A stretch of 64,000 nucleotides of DNA. Source: Aliivibrio fischeri. Its GTDB lineage: Bacteria; Pseudomonadota; Gammaproteobacteria; Enterobacterales; Vibrionaceae. Positions 40,235 through 49,493 of the stretch are shown here, piece by piece. Under the pieces are notes generated by a model. The model worked only from the letters and a program-made list of their open reading frames with translations, did no database searches and was not told the DNA's origin. The stretch's first letter is position 1. The number at the start of each line of letters is the position of its first letter. The position numbers and the translations under genes are program-made. The DNA is taken from contig NZ_WOBR01000004.1 of NCBI RefSeq assembly GCF_009727955.1, positions 1,354,673 to 1,418,672 of the forward strand. Reading direction: 5' to 3'.

Positions 40235-40900
40235 GTGTTAGAGGATTTACGGCTCTATCAATTAATTAGTCCGTCATTACCCGTTGGCTCATTCACTTAT
40301 TCGCAAGGATTAGAATGGGCGATTGAAAAAGGCTGGGTAACGAATGTTACTGAGCTAAAGCATTGGTTGAGCAATCAATTAATGGACAGCTTAGCCACTC
40401 TAGAGCTGCCTGTTTTAGCCAAATTAACTCAGTTATTGCAGCAAGAAGAATGGCAACAAGCTCAAGATTGGTGTGATTTTATTATCGCCAATCGAGAAAC
40501 CAAAGAGTTACGTCTTGAAGAAAGACAAAGAGGACTCGCCTTCTCTATGTTATTGCCAAAATTAGGGATCGAATTAAATCAAACCACCCTACCAATGGTA
40601 AAACAAACTCAAGTTGCCGCTTTTGCACTTGCGGCCAATCATTGGAACTTAACACCAACCAAACTCGCCGCAGCGTATGCGTGGGGATGGTTAGAAAATG
40701 CCGTTATCGTTGGTATTAAATTGGTTCCATTAGGACAAAGTGCCGGACAACAACTGCTATTAGAAATGGCTGATGTTATCCCGCAAGCAGTAGAAAAATC
40801 ACAGCTCTGGCCTGAACACTTGATAGGTAGCTTCACCCCAGCGCAAGTATTGGCAAGCTCTCGACACGAGAGCCAATACACTCGACTATTTAGATCGTGA
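40235..40900 (+). CDS. ureF: Urease accessory protein UreF
   Basis: All-helical protein of 221 residues that sits in the UreDFG complex and gates the UreG GTPase. The start is the GTG at 40235 with AGGGCGG upstream. Motifs: [38 protein letters not shown] and [29 protein letters not shown] (parts quoted). Ten bases before ureG. Confidence 0.95.
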   Translation: MLEDLRLYQLISPSLPVGSFTYSQGLEWAIEKGWVTNVTELKHWLSNQLMDSLATLELPVLAKLTQLLQQEEWQQAQDWCDFIIANRETKELRLEERQRGLAFSMLLPKLGIELNQTTLPMVKQTQVAAFALAANHWNLTPTKLAAAYAWGWLENAVIVGIKLVPLGQSAGQQLLLEMADVIPQAVEKSQLWPEHLIGSFTPAQVLASSRHESQYTRLFRS

Positions 40901-40909
40901 GAAAATAAA

Positions 40910-41530
40910 ATGCAAGATTACAAACAACCTTTACGTATTGGTGTTGGCGGCCCTGTTGGTTCAGGAAAAACAGCATTATTAGAAGTTCTGTGTAAAACAT
41001 TACGTGATACGTACCAAATCGCCGTAGTTACTAATGATATTTACACTCAAGAAGATGCAAAGATCTTAACTCAAGCTGAAGCGCTAGCAGCCGATCGCAT
41101 CATTGGTGTAGAAACCGGTGGCTGTCCTCACACTGCAATTCGTGAAGATGCATCAATGAACTTAGCGGCCGTTGAAGAGTTAGCACAACGCCATAAAAAC
41201 CTTGATGTGGTATTTGTAGAAAGTGGCGGCGACAACCTAAGTGCAACCTTCAGCCCTGAACTAGCTGATTTAACTATCTATGTGATTGATGTTGCTGAAG
41301 GCGAAAAGATCCCACGTAAAGGTGGCCCTGGTATCACAAAATCTGATTTATTGATCATCAACAAAATCGACTTAGCACCATATGTTGGAGCGTCTCTTGA
41401 AGTAATGGAATCAGACACAGCGCGTATGCGTCCAACTCGTCCATACGTATTTGCAAACCTTAAAGAAGGTGTTGGTTTAGATAAAATCATCGAATTTATC
41501 GTTGATCGAGGCATGCTAGACGCAAAATAA
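40910..41530 (+). CDS. ureG: Urease accessory GTPase UreG
   Basis: SIMIBI-class GTPase of 206 residues that couples GTP hydrolysis to nickel insertion. P-loop [10 protein letters not shown] near residue 13, the metal motif [15 protein letters not shown] (CPH), [19 protein letters not shown] and the specificity motif INKIDLAP. Last gene of the operon, followed by a bidirectional terminator. Confidence 0.97.
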
Positions 41531-41586
41531 TGACGCTAAGCGAATTGCGATAAGCAAGCATCAATATAAACCTTTCTAAATAAGAC

Positions 41587-41636
41587 AAAGCCCTGATACT
41601 ACTTATGCCATAACTAAGTACGTATCAGGGCTTTTA
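41587..41636. terminator. Bidirectional terminator between ureG and nanQ
   Basis: Long stem AAAGCCCTGATAC / GTATCAGGGCTTT, extended by TACTTA / TAAGTA, with T-runs on both strands. It ends ureG (plus) and nanQ (minus). Confidence 0.9.
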
Positions 41637-41647
41637 TTTTCAATTAA

Positions 41648-42139
<492 letters not shown>

Positions 42140-42172
42140 TTATAAATACAAAGGCTCAAACTCAATTATCAA

Positions 42173-43690
42173 TTACGCTTTTTCAGCTGTGGTTGAACGC
42201 TTTTCTTTTGTTGCACTTAGCTCATCAATTTCATCACTGTTTAAATTATTCTTAAACATTGGTGCAGTTAGATAACCCACGATAACCACCATCAAAGTAC
42301 CGATAACACCGTAGAAGAAGAAGTTTAAATCCGTAGCTGAACGTACCCAAAGCACAGTAGCAATACTTGCAACTACACCTAGTAACGCGCTGTTTGCATT
42401 TGCACGGCGAACGAATATACCAAGCATAAATAGTCCTGTCATTGGGCCACCCATTAAGCCAAGTAAGCTGTTGAACGCATCCCAAATTTCACTTTCGTTA
42501 GACATAATTAAGTATGTAGAAGCGACGACACCTAAAAGACCAGCAACAACCGTTAGTGTTCGACCAATTCTTAGCTTCTGCTCTGAAGTTGGGTTCTTGC
42601 TCACTTTTTCATAAATATCAGAAGTAAAACATGCTGCAATACTATTTAAACTACTTGAAATACTTGATTGTGACGCAGCAAAAATAGCCGCGATAATCAG
42701 ACCTGCAACTCCTACAGGCATTTGAGAAATAACGTAGAAAGGTAAAATACCGCCCGTGTTAAAGTTCTCAGGAAGCAACTCTGGATTTTGAGTGTAGTAA
42801 GCAAATAATGCAGAACCTACAGCGAAGAAGAAAATAGGAACACAAGCCACTAATTTTGCATTCGTGATCAGTGCTTTTTTAGTTTCATCAATATTGTCGG
42901 TAACGATATAACGTTGAACCACATCTTGGCTTGCTGTGAATTGTTGTAGAGAGGCAAAGAAGAAACCAATCATTAATACCGGAATCGTACTGTCCGTCCA
43001 GCTCCAGCTAAATTGCTCTGCAGGGAAATATTTATCCGCTTGATTTGACATGCTAAACACTTCAACAAGACCGCCATCCACATTAAAGCAGATAACAACA
43101 AAGATAAGAATGGCAGCAACAGAAAGCATCACACCTTGAATTACGTCGGTCCAAATTACCCCTTCAATACCACCAAGGAAGGTATAAATAATACAAAGAA
43201 CACCAATTAAGAACACAATCATTAACGGGCTAATATCAATAAATGGCATTAACGCCAATGCCGTTAAATAGGTAACAATAGCAATACGACCAATATGGAA
43301 AAGCATGAAAGAAATACTGCCAAATAAGCGCATTCTTACATCAAAACGTCTTTCTAGGTATTCATATACAGAAGTCAGATTTAGCTTTCTAAAAAAGGGA
43401 ATATAGAACCAAAAAACGATAGGAAGAATAGCAATAGCGACATACTGACCAATTAAGAAAGTCCAGTCACTTGTATACGCTTTTGCCGGAATAGACATAA
43501 AGGTAATCGAGCTTAACGTTGTTGCAAATACACTGAAACCAGCAGCCCAACCGGGGATCCTTCCTCCAGCTTTAAAGTAATCATCAGCTGATTTTTGACG
43601 ACGTGCAAAATAAACACCCACTGCCATAATTGCCCCTAGATAGACAAAGAGAGCAATGTAATTTAATGTACCAAATGATTGTGCTTCCAT
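42173..43690 (-). CDS. nanT: Sodium/sialic acid symporter, SSS family (SiaT type)
   Basis: Inner-membrane symporter of 505 residues with about 13 hydrophobic segments. YIALFVYLGAIMAVGVYFARRQKSADDYFKAGGRIPGWAAGFSVFATT (quoted only in parts: DDYFKAGGRIPGWAAG and TTLSSITFMSIPAKAY) is close to SiaT of Proteus mirabilis, a characterised sodium-dependent Neu5Ac carrier. SSITFMSIPA forms the sugar pocket and the sodium site in that structure. Naming it nanT is by role; it is not an MFS NanT, nor is a TRAP (SiaPQM) system present in the window. nanK lies 59 bp upstream. Confidence 0.92.
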   Translation of the reverse strand: MEAQSFGTLNYIALFVYLGAIMAVGVYFARRQKSADDYFKAGGRIPGWAAGFSVFATTLSSITFMSIPAKAYTSDWTFLIGQYVAIAILPIVFWFYIPFFRKLNLTSVYEYLERRFDVRMRLFGSISFMLFHIGRIAIVTYLTALALMPFIDISPLMIVFLIGVLCIIYTFLGGIEGVIWTDVIQGVMLSVAAILIFVVICFNVDGGLVEVFSMSNQADKYFPAEQFSWSWTDSTIPVLMIGFFFASLQQFTASQDVVQRYIVTDNIDETKKALITNAKLVACVPIFFFAVGSALFAYYTQNPELLPENFNTGGILPFYVISQMPVGVAGLIIAAIFAASQSSISSSLNSIAACFTSDIYEKVSKNPTSEQKLRIGRTLTVVAGLLGVVASTYLIMSNESEIWDAFNSLLGLMGGPMTGLFMLGIFVRRANANSALLGVVASIATVLWVRSATDLNFFFYGVIGTLMVVIVGYLTAPMFKNNLNSDEIDELSATKEKRSTTAEKA

Positions 43691-43749
43691 CGGAATATAC
43701 CTTGTATAATTTTTGTAGGGTTAAATTACTATTTCTTAGAAGTTCTTTT

Positions 43750-44625
43750 TTAACGTATTGTGTTAGCCCAATGAGCGACACCAATCAATCCTGCATCAGC
43801 GCCGCAACGGGCATGCTGAACCTTGGTTTGATATGGTGAAGGTTGTTGTGCTAGATAATGCTGTACAAGTTCTAAATAATGAGGTGCAAGACCAACACTG
43901 CCCCCTAAAGCGACCAATTCAATGTCTAATACCATTTTTAAATCAGCAATTAAGTTGGCTATCGCCTTAGCTGAACCGTTTATGATATCTGTAGCATTAG
44001 GATCATTTTGCGAAAAATGCTTAAAAACGATTTCTCCCGAACAGTCATCACCAAAAAATGCTTTTCCGGCTTGACCTATCGCGGTACCTGAAGCAATACT
44101 TTCGACACAACCTCGACGACCACAACCACATATTGGCCCATTGGGATCCGCAAGCGTATGTCCTGCGTGACCAGCAATACCATTCGCACCAATAAGCAGC
44201 TCATCATTAATAACAACACCTGCACCAACGCCAGTAGATACGGTAATAAAAGCCATGTTTACCAGGTTTAACTCAAGTGTTTGATACTCAGCCCATGCCG
44301 CAGCTTGCGCATCATTAATGACTGTTGTTGGCTTTTTCGTTATTTTTTCAATCACGGTTCTTAGTGGATAGTTATTTAAACCACCCAGATTTAACGGATT
44401 TAATGCTGTTAATACTCCATCATTAATGATCCCAGTTGATGCTACTGCAACCGTTGAAATATCATCTAAAAATGGCGTTAATAGTTTATCTAACGCTTTA
44501 TCCATCTCTTCTGGTTGGCTAGAAGATGGTGTAGCTATTTGCTGACGACGTAGCACCTTTCCTGAGTCAATGATTGCTGCCGCAATTTTAGTTCCACCAA
44601 TATCAACCGCTAGACAAGGCTTCAT
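43750..44625 (-). CDS. nanK: N-acetylmannosamine kinase
   Basis: ROK-family kinase of 291 residues; phosphorylates ManNAc. The ATP site is [15 protein letters not shown] at residue 5. The ROK zinc motif is intact: [29 protein letters not shown] (cysteines in CGCGRRGC). [11 protein letters not shown] and [16 protein letters not shown] complete the fold. The start overlaps the nanE stop by four bases. Confidence 0.94.
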   Translation of the reverse strand: MKPCLAVDIGGTKIAAAIIDSGKVLRRQQIATPSSSQPEEMDKALDKLLTPFLDDISTVAVASTGIINDGVLTALNPLNLGGLNNYPLRTVIEKITKKPTTVINDAQAAAWAEYQTLELNLVNMAFITVSTGVGAGVVINDELLIGANGIAGHAGHTLADPNGPICGCGRRGCVESIASGTAIGQAGKAFFGDDCSGEIVFKHFSQNDPNATDIINGSAKAIANLIADLKMVLDIELVALGGSVGLAPHYLELVQHYLAQQPSPYQTKVQHARCGADAGLIGVAHWANTIR

Positions 44626-45329
44626 GCGATGTCCTTAATCATGTTTTTCTTACCAAGCTCAACTTCAGATTTAAACCAACCACAAATATGTTCAATACGC
44701 GTAATCGCAGAGCCAACAGTGACGCAAGATGCCCCAGCTTCTATTGCCTCTCTAGCCAGTTGTGGTGAATTAAAACGTCCTTCAGCCATAACAAAACACC
44801 CTTGATTTGCCAATTTCTGAATGAACTGAAAATCCGGTTCTTTTGGAGTGATTGGTGTGGTATATCCAGATAATGTCGTGCCTATAATTTCAACACCGAG
44901 TCCATGGCAAAACATTCCCTCTTCATAAGTCGAAGAGTCCGCCATGACTAAGCAACCTAAGCTTTGAATTTTCTTTACTAATTCTTCGACGGGTACCGGT
45001 CGAGGTCGGTGAGTTGCATCAATGGCAATGATATCTGCCCCAGCTTCTTTTAATGCGATTACGTCCTCAATATAAGGTGTAATTCGAACCTCTGAGTCAT
45101 CAAGATCACGCTTAATAATGCCAATAATAGGAACCGATACGTGTGGTCTTATCGCTTTTAAATTATCAATGCCTTCAATTCGTAAACCAATGGCGCCCCC
45201 TTCAACACTTGCCATTGCCATCGCAGCAACAATTTCAGGTTTATCCATTGGACCATCATCAACAGGCTGACACGATGAAACGAAACCTTGAGATAATGCA
45301 TTTAATGTCTTGTCGATATTGCTTCCCAT
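44622..45329 (-). CDS. nanE: N-acetylmannosamine-6-phosphate 2-epimerase
   Basis: Converts ManNAc-6P to GlcNAc-6P. It has 235 residues from the ATG at 45329 ([12 protein letters not shown]), GGAG nine bases ahead; an open frame extends 24 codons into the operator region and is rejected. TIM-barrel motifs: [57 protein letters not shown] and [30 protein letters not shown] (in part). First gene of the minus-strand nan group. The promoter carries ACTCC-type repeats. Confidence 0.94.
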   Translation of the reverse strand: MGSNIDKTLNALSQGFVSSCQPVDDGPMDKPEIVAAMAMASVEGGAIGLRIEGIDNLKAIRPHVSVPIIGIIKRDLDDSEVRITPYIEDVIALKEAGADIIAIDATHRPRPVPVEELVKKIQSLGCLVMADSSTYEEGMFCHGLGVEIIGTTLSGYTTPITPKEPDFQFIQKLANQGCFVMAEGRFNSPQLAREAIEAGASCVTVGSAITRIEHICGWFKSEVELGKKNMIKDIA

Positions 45330-45362
45330 AAAGCTGAACTCCAAACTTAATAGCAACATAAT

Positions 45363-45397
45363 AGTATTACTCCAAATTACACCAACGGAGTAATACT
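45363..45397. promoter_or_regulatory. Inverted repeat upstream of nanE, candidate NanR operator
   Basis: AGTATTACTCC and GGAGTAATACT, perfect 11+11 arms with a 13-base spacer, 34 bases upstream of the nanE start. It carries the ACTCC core found at the other nan promoters. Confidence 0.6.
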
Positions 45398-45408
45398 TCA
45401 ATCCAAAG

Positions 45409-45442
45409 ATGTAAAAATGGAGATCTAGATCTCTTTAAAAAT
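45409..45442. promoter_or_regulatory. Perfect palindrome GAGATCTAGATCTC between nanE and nagA
   Basis: The 14 bp perfect palindrome is at 45420-45433. Its centre GATCTAGATC equals the centre of the CRP consensus; over 22 positions I count 16 matches, but the TGTGA/TCACA arms are each changed (GGAGA, TCTCT). Candidate weak CRP site. Confidence 0.35.
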
Positions 45443-45538
45443 AAAACCAACAAAATTGAAAGATACAAATCGCCCTATTTATAAGGATTTTAATTGATTG
45501 CATTTCGACATTACTGTATTTTTGACTGTATAAAACTC

Positions 45539-45563
45539 GGAGTGTAACTCCAATAGGAGTGAA
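45539..45563. promoter_or_regulatory. ACTCC-type repeats upstream of nagA, candidate NanR operator
   Basis: GGAGT-gta-ACTCC overlaps with ACTCC-aata-GGAGT, so the same core is shared by two dyads, 24-48 bases before nagA. Confidence 0.6.
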
Positions 45564-45586
45564 TATTTGATGGATAAGGCAGAAAA

Positions 45587-46747
45587 ATGAACAATACAAA
45601 TGCTCAAAATAATCAGTATATGATTACCAATGTTGATGTATTTAATGGTCAAAAAATAGAAGAAAAACAGGCTATTATTATCAATAACGACTCAATTTCA
45701 TCCATAATTTCAATGAAAGAAGCTGATTCTTTAACTCTAGATCGCATTGATGGAGAAGGTGCATTAGCAACCGCAGGTTTTATTGATATTCAATTGAATG
45801 GTTGTGGTGGCGTGTTACTCAATACCGATATAACGCTTTCAACCTTAGAGACAATGAATAAAACCAACGTAAAATACGGAACAACTCAATACTTACCAAC
45901 CTTAATTACCAGTACTGAAATCGACCTTCAAAATACATTATCAATGATGACCACTTTTGAGAATGCAGAGCAAGAAGGTGTATTAGGACTTCATCTTGAA
46001 GGACCTTTCATCAATATTGAGAAAAAAGGCGCTCATCAAGCTCAATACATTCGTGAACTAGATCTAAATACAGCTCAGCTGCTTGCGCAACATCGTGAGC
46101 AGATAAAGGTCATTACTCTTGCTCCAGAACGTATCAAACAAGACGTCCTAGATTGCTTAACAGCAGCCGGGATCACGGTTTCAATTGGACATACCAACGC
46201 CACTTATGAGCAAGTCAACACTCGTACTGGTTTCACTATGGCTACGCATTTATATAATGCAATGACACCTCTAGGTTCAAGAGAACCCGGTGTGGTTGGT
46301 TATATTTTCGATCAAAAACCCCATGCAGGTATTATTGTTGATGGCATTCATGCCTCTTACCCATCAGTTAGAATTGCTCACCAACAGCTAAAAGAAAAAC
46401 TCTTTTTGGTAACCGATGCAGTCACTCCAGCAGGAACAGATTTAACAGAGTTTGATATGGCAGGAACGCCTGCTTATGTGACCGATGGAAAATGTCACTA
46501 TAAAGACGGCACCATTGCAGGTGCAGCCATTACCATGATTGATGGGGTACGTAACTTAATTAATCATGTAGGTTTATCAAAAGAAGAAGCATTAAGAATG
46601 GCAAGCTTATACCCAGCCCAAGCGTTGAAAATAGACAATGAATACGGTCAATTAAAAGAAAACTACAAAGCAAACATTGCTCTTATTGACAGTAATAATG
46701 ACATTACAACAACGATTCAAATGGGGAAATTGGTTTATCAGAAATAA
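45587..46747 (+). CDS. nagA: N-acetylglucosamine-6-phosphate deacetylase
   Basis: Removes acetate from GlcNAc-6P to give GlcN-6P, linking sialic acid to glycolysis. The 386 residues include FIDIQLNGCGGVLLN, TYLPTLIT (QYLPTLITS here), GLHLEGPFINIEKKGAHQ with a metal glutamate, VSIGHTNATYEQ, ATHLYNAMTPLGSREPGVVG, and VTDAVTPAGT with the catalytic aspartate. AAGGCAG is before the ATG. It lies inside the nan block, divergent from nanE, so it is probably the sialic-acid-dedicated copy. A bidirectional terminator follows. Confidence 0.94.
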   Translation: MNNTNAQNNQYMITNVDVFNGQKIEEKQAIIINNDSISSIISMKEADSLTLDRIDGEGALATAGFIDIQLNGCGGVLLNTDITLSTLETMNKTNVKYGTTQYLPTLITSTEIDLQNTLSMMTTFENAEQEGVLGLHLEGPFINIEKKGAHQAQYIRELDLNTAQLLAQHREQIKVITLAPERIKQDVLDCLTAAGITVSIGHTNATYEQVNTRTGFTMATHLYNAMTPLGSREPGVVGYIFDQKPHAGIIVDGIHASYPSVRIAHQQLKEKLFLVTDAVTPAGTDLTEFDMAGTPAYVTDGKCHYKDGTIAGAAITMIDGVRNLINHVGLSKEEALRMASLYPAQALKIDNEYGQLKENYKANIALIDSNNDITTTIQMGKLVYQK

Positions 46748-46751
46748 AAAG

Positions 46752-46790
46752 TAGGCCGTGAATATGTGTATATTCACGGCCTTATAATTT
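46752..46790. terminator. Bidirectional terminator between nagA and nanR
   Basis: Perfect 13 bp stem AGGCCGTGAATAT / ATATTCACGGCCT with a four-base loop; A/T-rich flanks on both sides. It ends nagA (plus) and nanR (minus). Confidence 0.8.
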
Positions 46791-46805
46791 TATACAGTCA
46801 AAGAA

Positions 46806-47684
46806 TTACGATTGATTAGAAAGCGCTTCTGTAGTCTTCAGCTTATTAGCTTTTGCACCACTAATATCACGTTTAACTAATAAGGTATAAATTAGATCCA
46901 ATACGAACAACTGCGATATTTTAGTACCAATCGAGTCACCTTGAAGTTGTCCCTGCCTGTTACCGTTCACTAAAACATAATCAGAATACTTGGTAATATC
47001 CGAGCGAGGGTTATGCGTAATGGCAATCGTCGTCGCTCCATTCTCTTTTGCTAAACGTAATGCTTTCGTCGTTTCAACTGAATTACCAGAGTGGCTAAGC
47101 CCTACAGCAAAATCCCCAGGTTGCATTAACGATGATTTAATATACATAAAATGGTTATTGGTAAATGCATCCACATTTAAACCAATTCGCATGAATTTAT
47201 GTTTTGCACTTTCAGCGGTTAAACCTGATGAACCAACACCAAAAAAGTAAATCGCTTTTGCATCTTTTAATGCTTCAGCTACCGACTCTAAAGACTGGAA
47301 GTTAAGCAAATTCATGGTTTCAGCAAGGACACTTTCAATGGTTGATTGAAGCTTATGCCCTATCACTTCCGCATTATCTTCAGCAGTAACATCGGTATCA
47401 AAAATCTCTTTCTCTCGACCTTGAAGGTTAGAAACTTCAATCGCCAATTCCATTTTAAAATCTTGATAACCCTTAAAACCAAGAGTTCGACAAAAACGAA
47501 TAATGGTTGCATCACCCGCATTTACAATCTGTGATAGTTCAGCAATCGAGTGTTTACTCACTTGAGTCGCATTAGACATAACATAATCAGCGATACGCTT
47601 TGAAGATGGAGTCAAACTATTATAAAGACTGCCTATCGTATCGATGATGTTGCCCGCTTTTATTTGAATATTATGGTTGGACAT
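46806..47684 (-). CDS. nanR: RpiR-family regulator of sialic acid genes, NanR
   Basis: DNA-binding repressor of 292 residues. The N-terminal HTH of RpiR type (about 1-80) contains LTPSSKRIADYVMSNA, GDATIIRFCRTLGFKGYQDFK (in part), and the C-terminal SIS sugar-phosphate domain has IYFFGVGSSGLTAESAKHKFMRIG, PGDFAVGLSHSGNSVETTKALRLAKENGA (in part). In Vibrio vulnificus an RpiR-type NanR is known to repress nan genes and to respond to ManNAc-6P. Its own promoter lies in the shared region with nanA, which has three ACTCC motifs. Confidence 0.92.
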   Translation of the reverse strand: MSNHNIQIKAGNIIDTIGSLYNSLTPSSKRIADYVMSNATQVSKHSIAELSQIVNAGDATIIRFCRTLGFKGYQDFKMELAIEVSNLQGREKEIFDTDVTAEDNAEVIGHKLQSTIESVLAETMNLLNFQSLESVAEALKDAKAIYFFGVGSSGLTAESAKHKFMRIGLNVDAFTNNHFMYIKSSLMQPGDFAVGLSHSGNSVETTKALRLAKENGATTIAITHNPRSDITKYSDYVLVNGNRQGQLQGDSIGTKISQLFVLDLIYTLLVKRDISGAKANKLKTTEALSNQS

Positions 47685-47750
47685 CAGAAAGTAACCCTTG
47701 AATAAAACACGTTATGAATTCCATTTTGTCACGCTACTCTCATTTTGTGA

Positions 47751-47766
47751 AGTGTAACTCCATAAT
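47751..47766. promoter_or_regulatory. ACTCC-type half site upstream of nanR
   Basis: AGTGTAACTCCATAAT repeats 11 bases of the nagA-side element (AGTGTAACTCC). It lies 67 bases upstream of the nanR start. Confidence 0.5.
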
Positions 47767-47832
47767 TATTATTCGCATTATTTGCACTAAAAAAGAATAA
47801 ATACGACACATATAAAAATAATTAGCGCTAAA

Positions 47833-47854
47833 TTTACTCTCACAGATCACATTT
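47833..47854. promoter_or_regulatory. Possible CRP half-site upstream of nanA
   Basis: The right arm GATCACATTT is perfect for CRP, but the left arm is poor. Low confidence. The site is 120 bases upstream of nanA. Confidence 0.25.
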
Positions 47855-47891
47855 ACGACATTACGCTGTGATTTTCATGTTGCTAAATGAA

Positions 47892-47926
47892 ACTTTACTC
47901 CATAAGATTAGTTTAACTCCAATATT
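47892..47926. promoter_or_regulatory. Two ACTCC-type direct repeats upstream of nanA
   Basis: ACTTTACTCCATAAGA (core 47897-47901) and GTTTAACTCCAATATT (core 47916-47920), 19 bases apart, 51-85 bases ahead of nanA. Confidence 0.55.
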
Positions 47927-47976
47927 GATATTTAAATGAAGAATAACTTCATTAAAAATAAACTAACGAGGCTTAA

Positions 47977-48870
47977 ATGAAAAAGTTAACCGGTTTAATT
48001 GCTGCTCCACATACTCCATTTGATTCTTCAAACAACGTAAACTTTGAAGAGATTGATAAAATCGCCAAGCATTTAATCAAAGATGGCGTAAAAGGCATTT
48101 ATGTATGTGGGACAACTGGAGAAGGCATTCACTGTAGTGTTGAGGAACGTAAAGCCATTGCTGAGCGTTGGGTAAGCGCTTCTAATAATCAATTAGATAT
48201 CATTGTACATACAGGTGCATTAAGCATTGTTGATACGCTAGAACTTACACGCCATGCAGATACACTAGATATTTTAGCTACATCTGCAATTGGTCCATGT
48301 TTCTTTAAACCAGGTAGCGTTGCAGATTTAGTTGAATATTGTGCAACCATTGCAGCAGCTGCACCATCAAAAGGCTTCTACTACTACCACTCTGGTATGT
48401 CTGGTGTGAATTTAAATATGGAAGAGTTTTTAATTCAAGCTGATAAACGTATTCCTAATTTATCAGGCCTTAAATTTAACAGTGGTGATTTATACGAATA
48501 CCAACGCTGCCTCCGAGCTTGCGATGGTAAATTTGATGTTCCATTTGGTGTTGATGAGCATCTACCTGGCGCACTTGCTGTTGGTGCAAAAAGTGCAGTA
48601 GGTAGTACTTATAACTACGCCGCTCCACACTTTAATTCAATTATCGAAGCATTTAATCGTGGCGATCAAGAAGCGGTATTCAATAAGATGACAAATGTTA
48701 TTGAGCTTATCCGTGTATTAGTTGATTTCGGCGGTGTCGCCGCAGGTAAGGTTGCAATGGAGCTTCACGACATCAATGCTGGAGATCCTCGTTTGCCACT
48801 AATGCCATTAACTACAGAGCAGAAAGTAACCGTAGCAACTCGAATGAGAAACGCTGGTTTCATGCAATAA
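47977..48870 (+). CDS. nanA: N-acetylneuraminate lyase
   Basis: Aldolase that splits sialic acid into ManNAc and pyruvate. The 297 residues fold as DapA/NAL TIM barrel: GLIAAPHTPFDSSNNV, YVCGTTGEGIHCSVEERKAIAE (in part), GFYYYHSGMSGVNLNMEEF with the catalytic tyrosine, and the Schiff-base lysine in SGLKFNSGDLYEYQR. GTTGEG binds the pyruvate carboxylate. This matches the lyases of Vibrio and Haemophilus type. Single-gene unit, terminated by a hairpin. Confidence 0.95.
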   Translation: MKKLTGLIAAPHTPFDSSNNVNFEEIDKIAKHLIKDGVKGIYVCGTTGEGIHCSVEERKAIAERWVSASNNQLDIIVHTGALSIVDTLELTRHADTLDILATSAIGPCFFKPGSVADLVEYCATIAAAAPSKGFYYYHSGMSGVNLNMEEFLIQADKRIPNLSGLKFNSGDLYEYQRCLRACDGKFDVPFGVDEHLPGALAVGAKSAVGSTYNYAAPHFNSIIEAFNRGDQEAVFNKMTNVIELIRVLVDFGGVAAGKVAMELHDINAGDPRLPLMPLTTEQKVTVATRMRNAGFMQ

Positions 48871-48892
48871 AATACAGACTTATCTTTGCTCT

Positions 48893-48932
48893 AAAGCTGA
48901 AAAACTTCCCCCTAGGTTTTTCAGCTTTTTTT
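48893..48932 (+). terminator. Terminator after nanA
   Basis: Perfect 13 bp stem AAAGCTGAAAAAC / GTTTTTCAGCTTT and a T-run. Confidence 0.9.
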
Positions 48933-48996
48933 GATCTATGTTTTCCCTTTTTCAACGTGTAAACTCAGTATAGTTATCATTTATATGAGAAAAATT

Positions 48997-49203
48997 ATGA
49001 AAGTTTATGATTGTTGTGACAAAGTTCGTGAGTTGTATTCGTTAATTGGTAGTGGTGATCAAGGCTATATCCCACAAGCCATCACGTGTGCAGTAAAAAC
49101 ACTAAACGATATCGCTGCAGATGAATCACTACCTAAAGAAGCTCGTGAGCGTGCTGCCTTTGCTGCTGCTAACTTATTAATTTCAGATTTTGAGGATAAA
49201 TAA
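48997..49203 (+). CDS. yaeP: YaeP-family small protein
   Basis: A 68-residue protein from the ATG at 48997 ([14 protein letters not shown]); the open frame extends back 22 codons across the nanA terminator and is rejected. It resembles E. coli YaeP across its length: [40 protein letters not shown] (in parts). Function unknown. Its stop shares one base with the next start (TAATG). Confidence 0.88.
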   Translation: MKVYDCCDKVRELYSLIGSGDQGYIPQAITCAVKTLNDIAADESLPKEARERAAFAAANLLISDFEDK

Positions 49204-49391
49204 TGACACCTGAAAAAATGGCTTCAATGGATCCTGTCATGCTGATGAGTATGGTTAATATGAAAATCAGAGATGAATTTGGTGATTTAGATAGCTACGT
49301 AAAATTCTATGAATTAGATAAAGACGCTCTCATTAAAAAGCTAGCTGATGCAGGGTTTGACTACCTAAAAGAAGCAAAACAATTTAGATAA
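49203..49391 (+). CDS. DUF4250 small protein
   Basis: A 62-residue protein, family DUF4250 judged from MDPVMLMSMVNMKIRDEFGDL and the C-terminal DALIKKLADAGFDY. Unknown role. It is translationally coupled to yaeP and closed by a strong terminator, so the pair forms a two-gene operon. Confidence 0.82.
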   Translation: MTPEKMASMDPVMLMSMVNMKIRDEFGDLDSYVKFYELDKDALIKKLADAGFDYLKEAKQFR

Positions 49392-49410
49392 AACAAATCC
49401 AATCAAAAGT

Positions 49411-49449
49411 AAAAAGCCAGCATAATTAACATAATGCTGGCTTTTTTTA
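49411..49449 (+). terminator. Terminator after the DUF4250 gene
   Basis: Perfect 13 bp stem AAAAAGCCAGCAT / ATGCTGGCTTTTT and seven T. T-runs on both strands, so it may also end the minus-strand transporter gene (stop at 49494). Confidence 0.93.
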
Positions 49450-49493
49450 TATTTTAGGACGAGACAGTTTGAATGTTGAGTATTTATAACTAA

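Noticed and set aside
45330..45401. Longer nanE
   Set aside because: The extension overlaps the operator-like inverted repeat.
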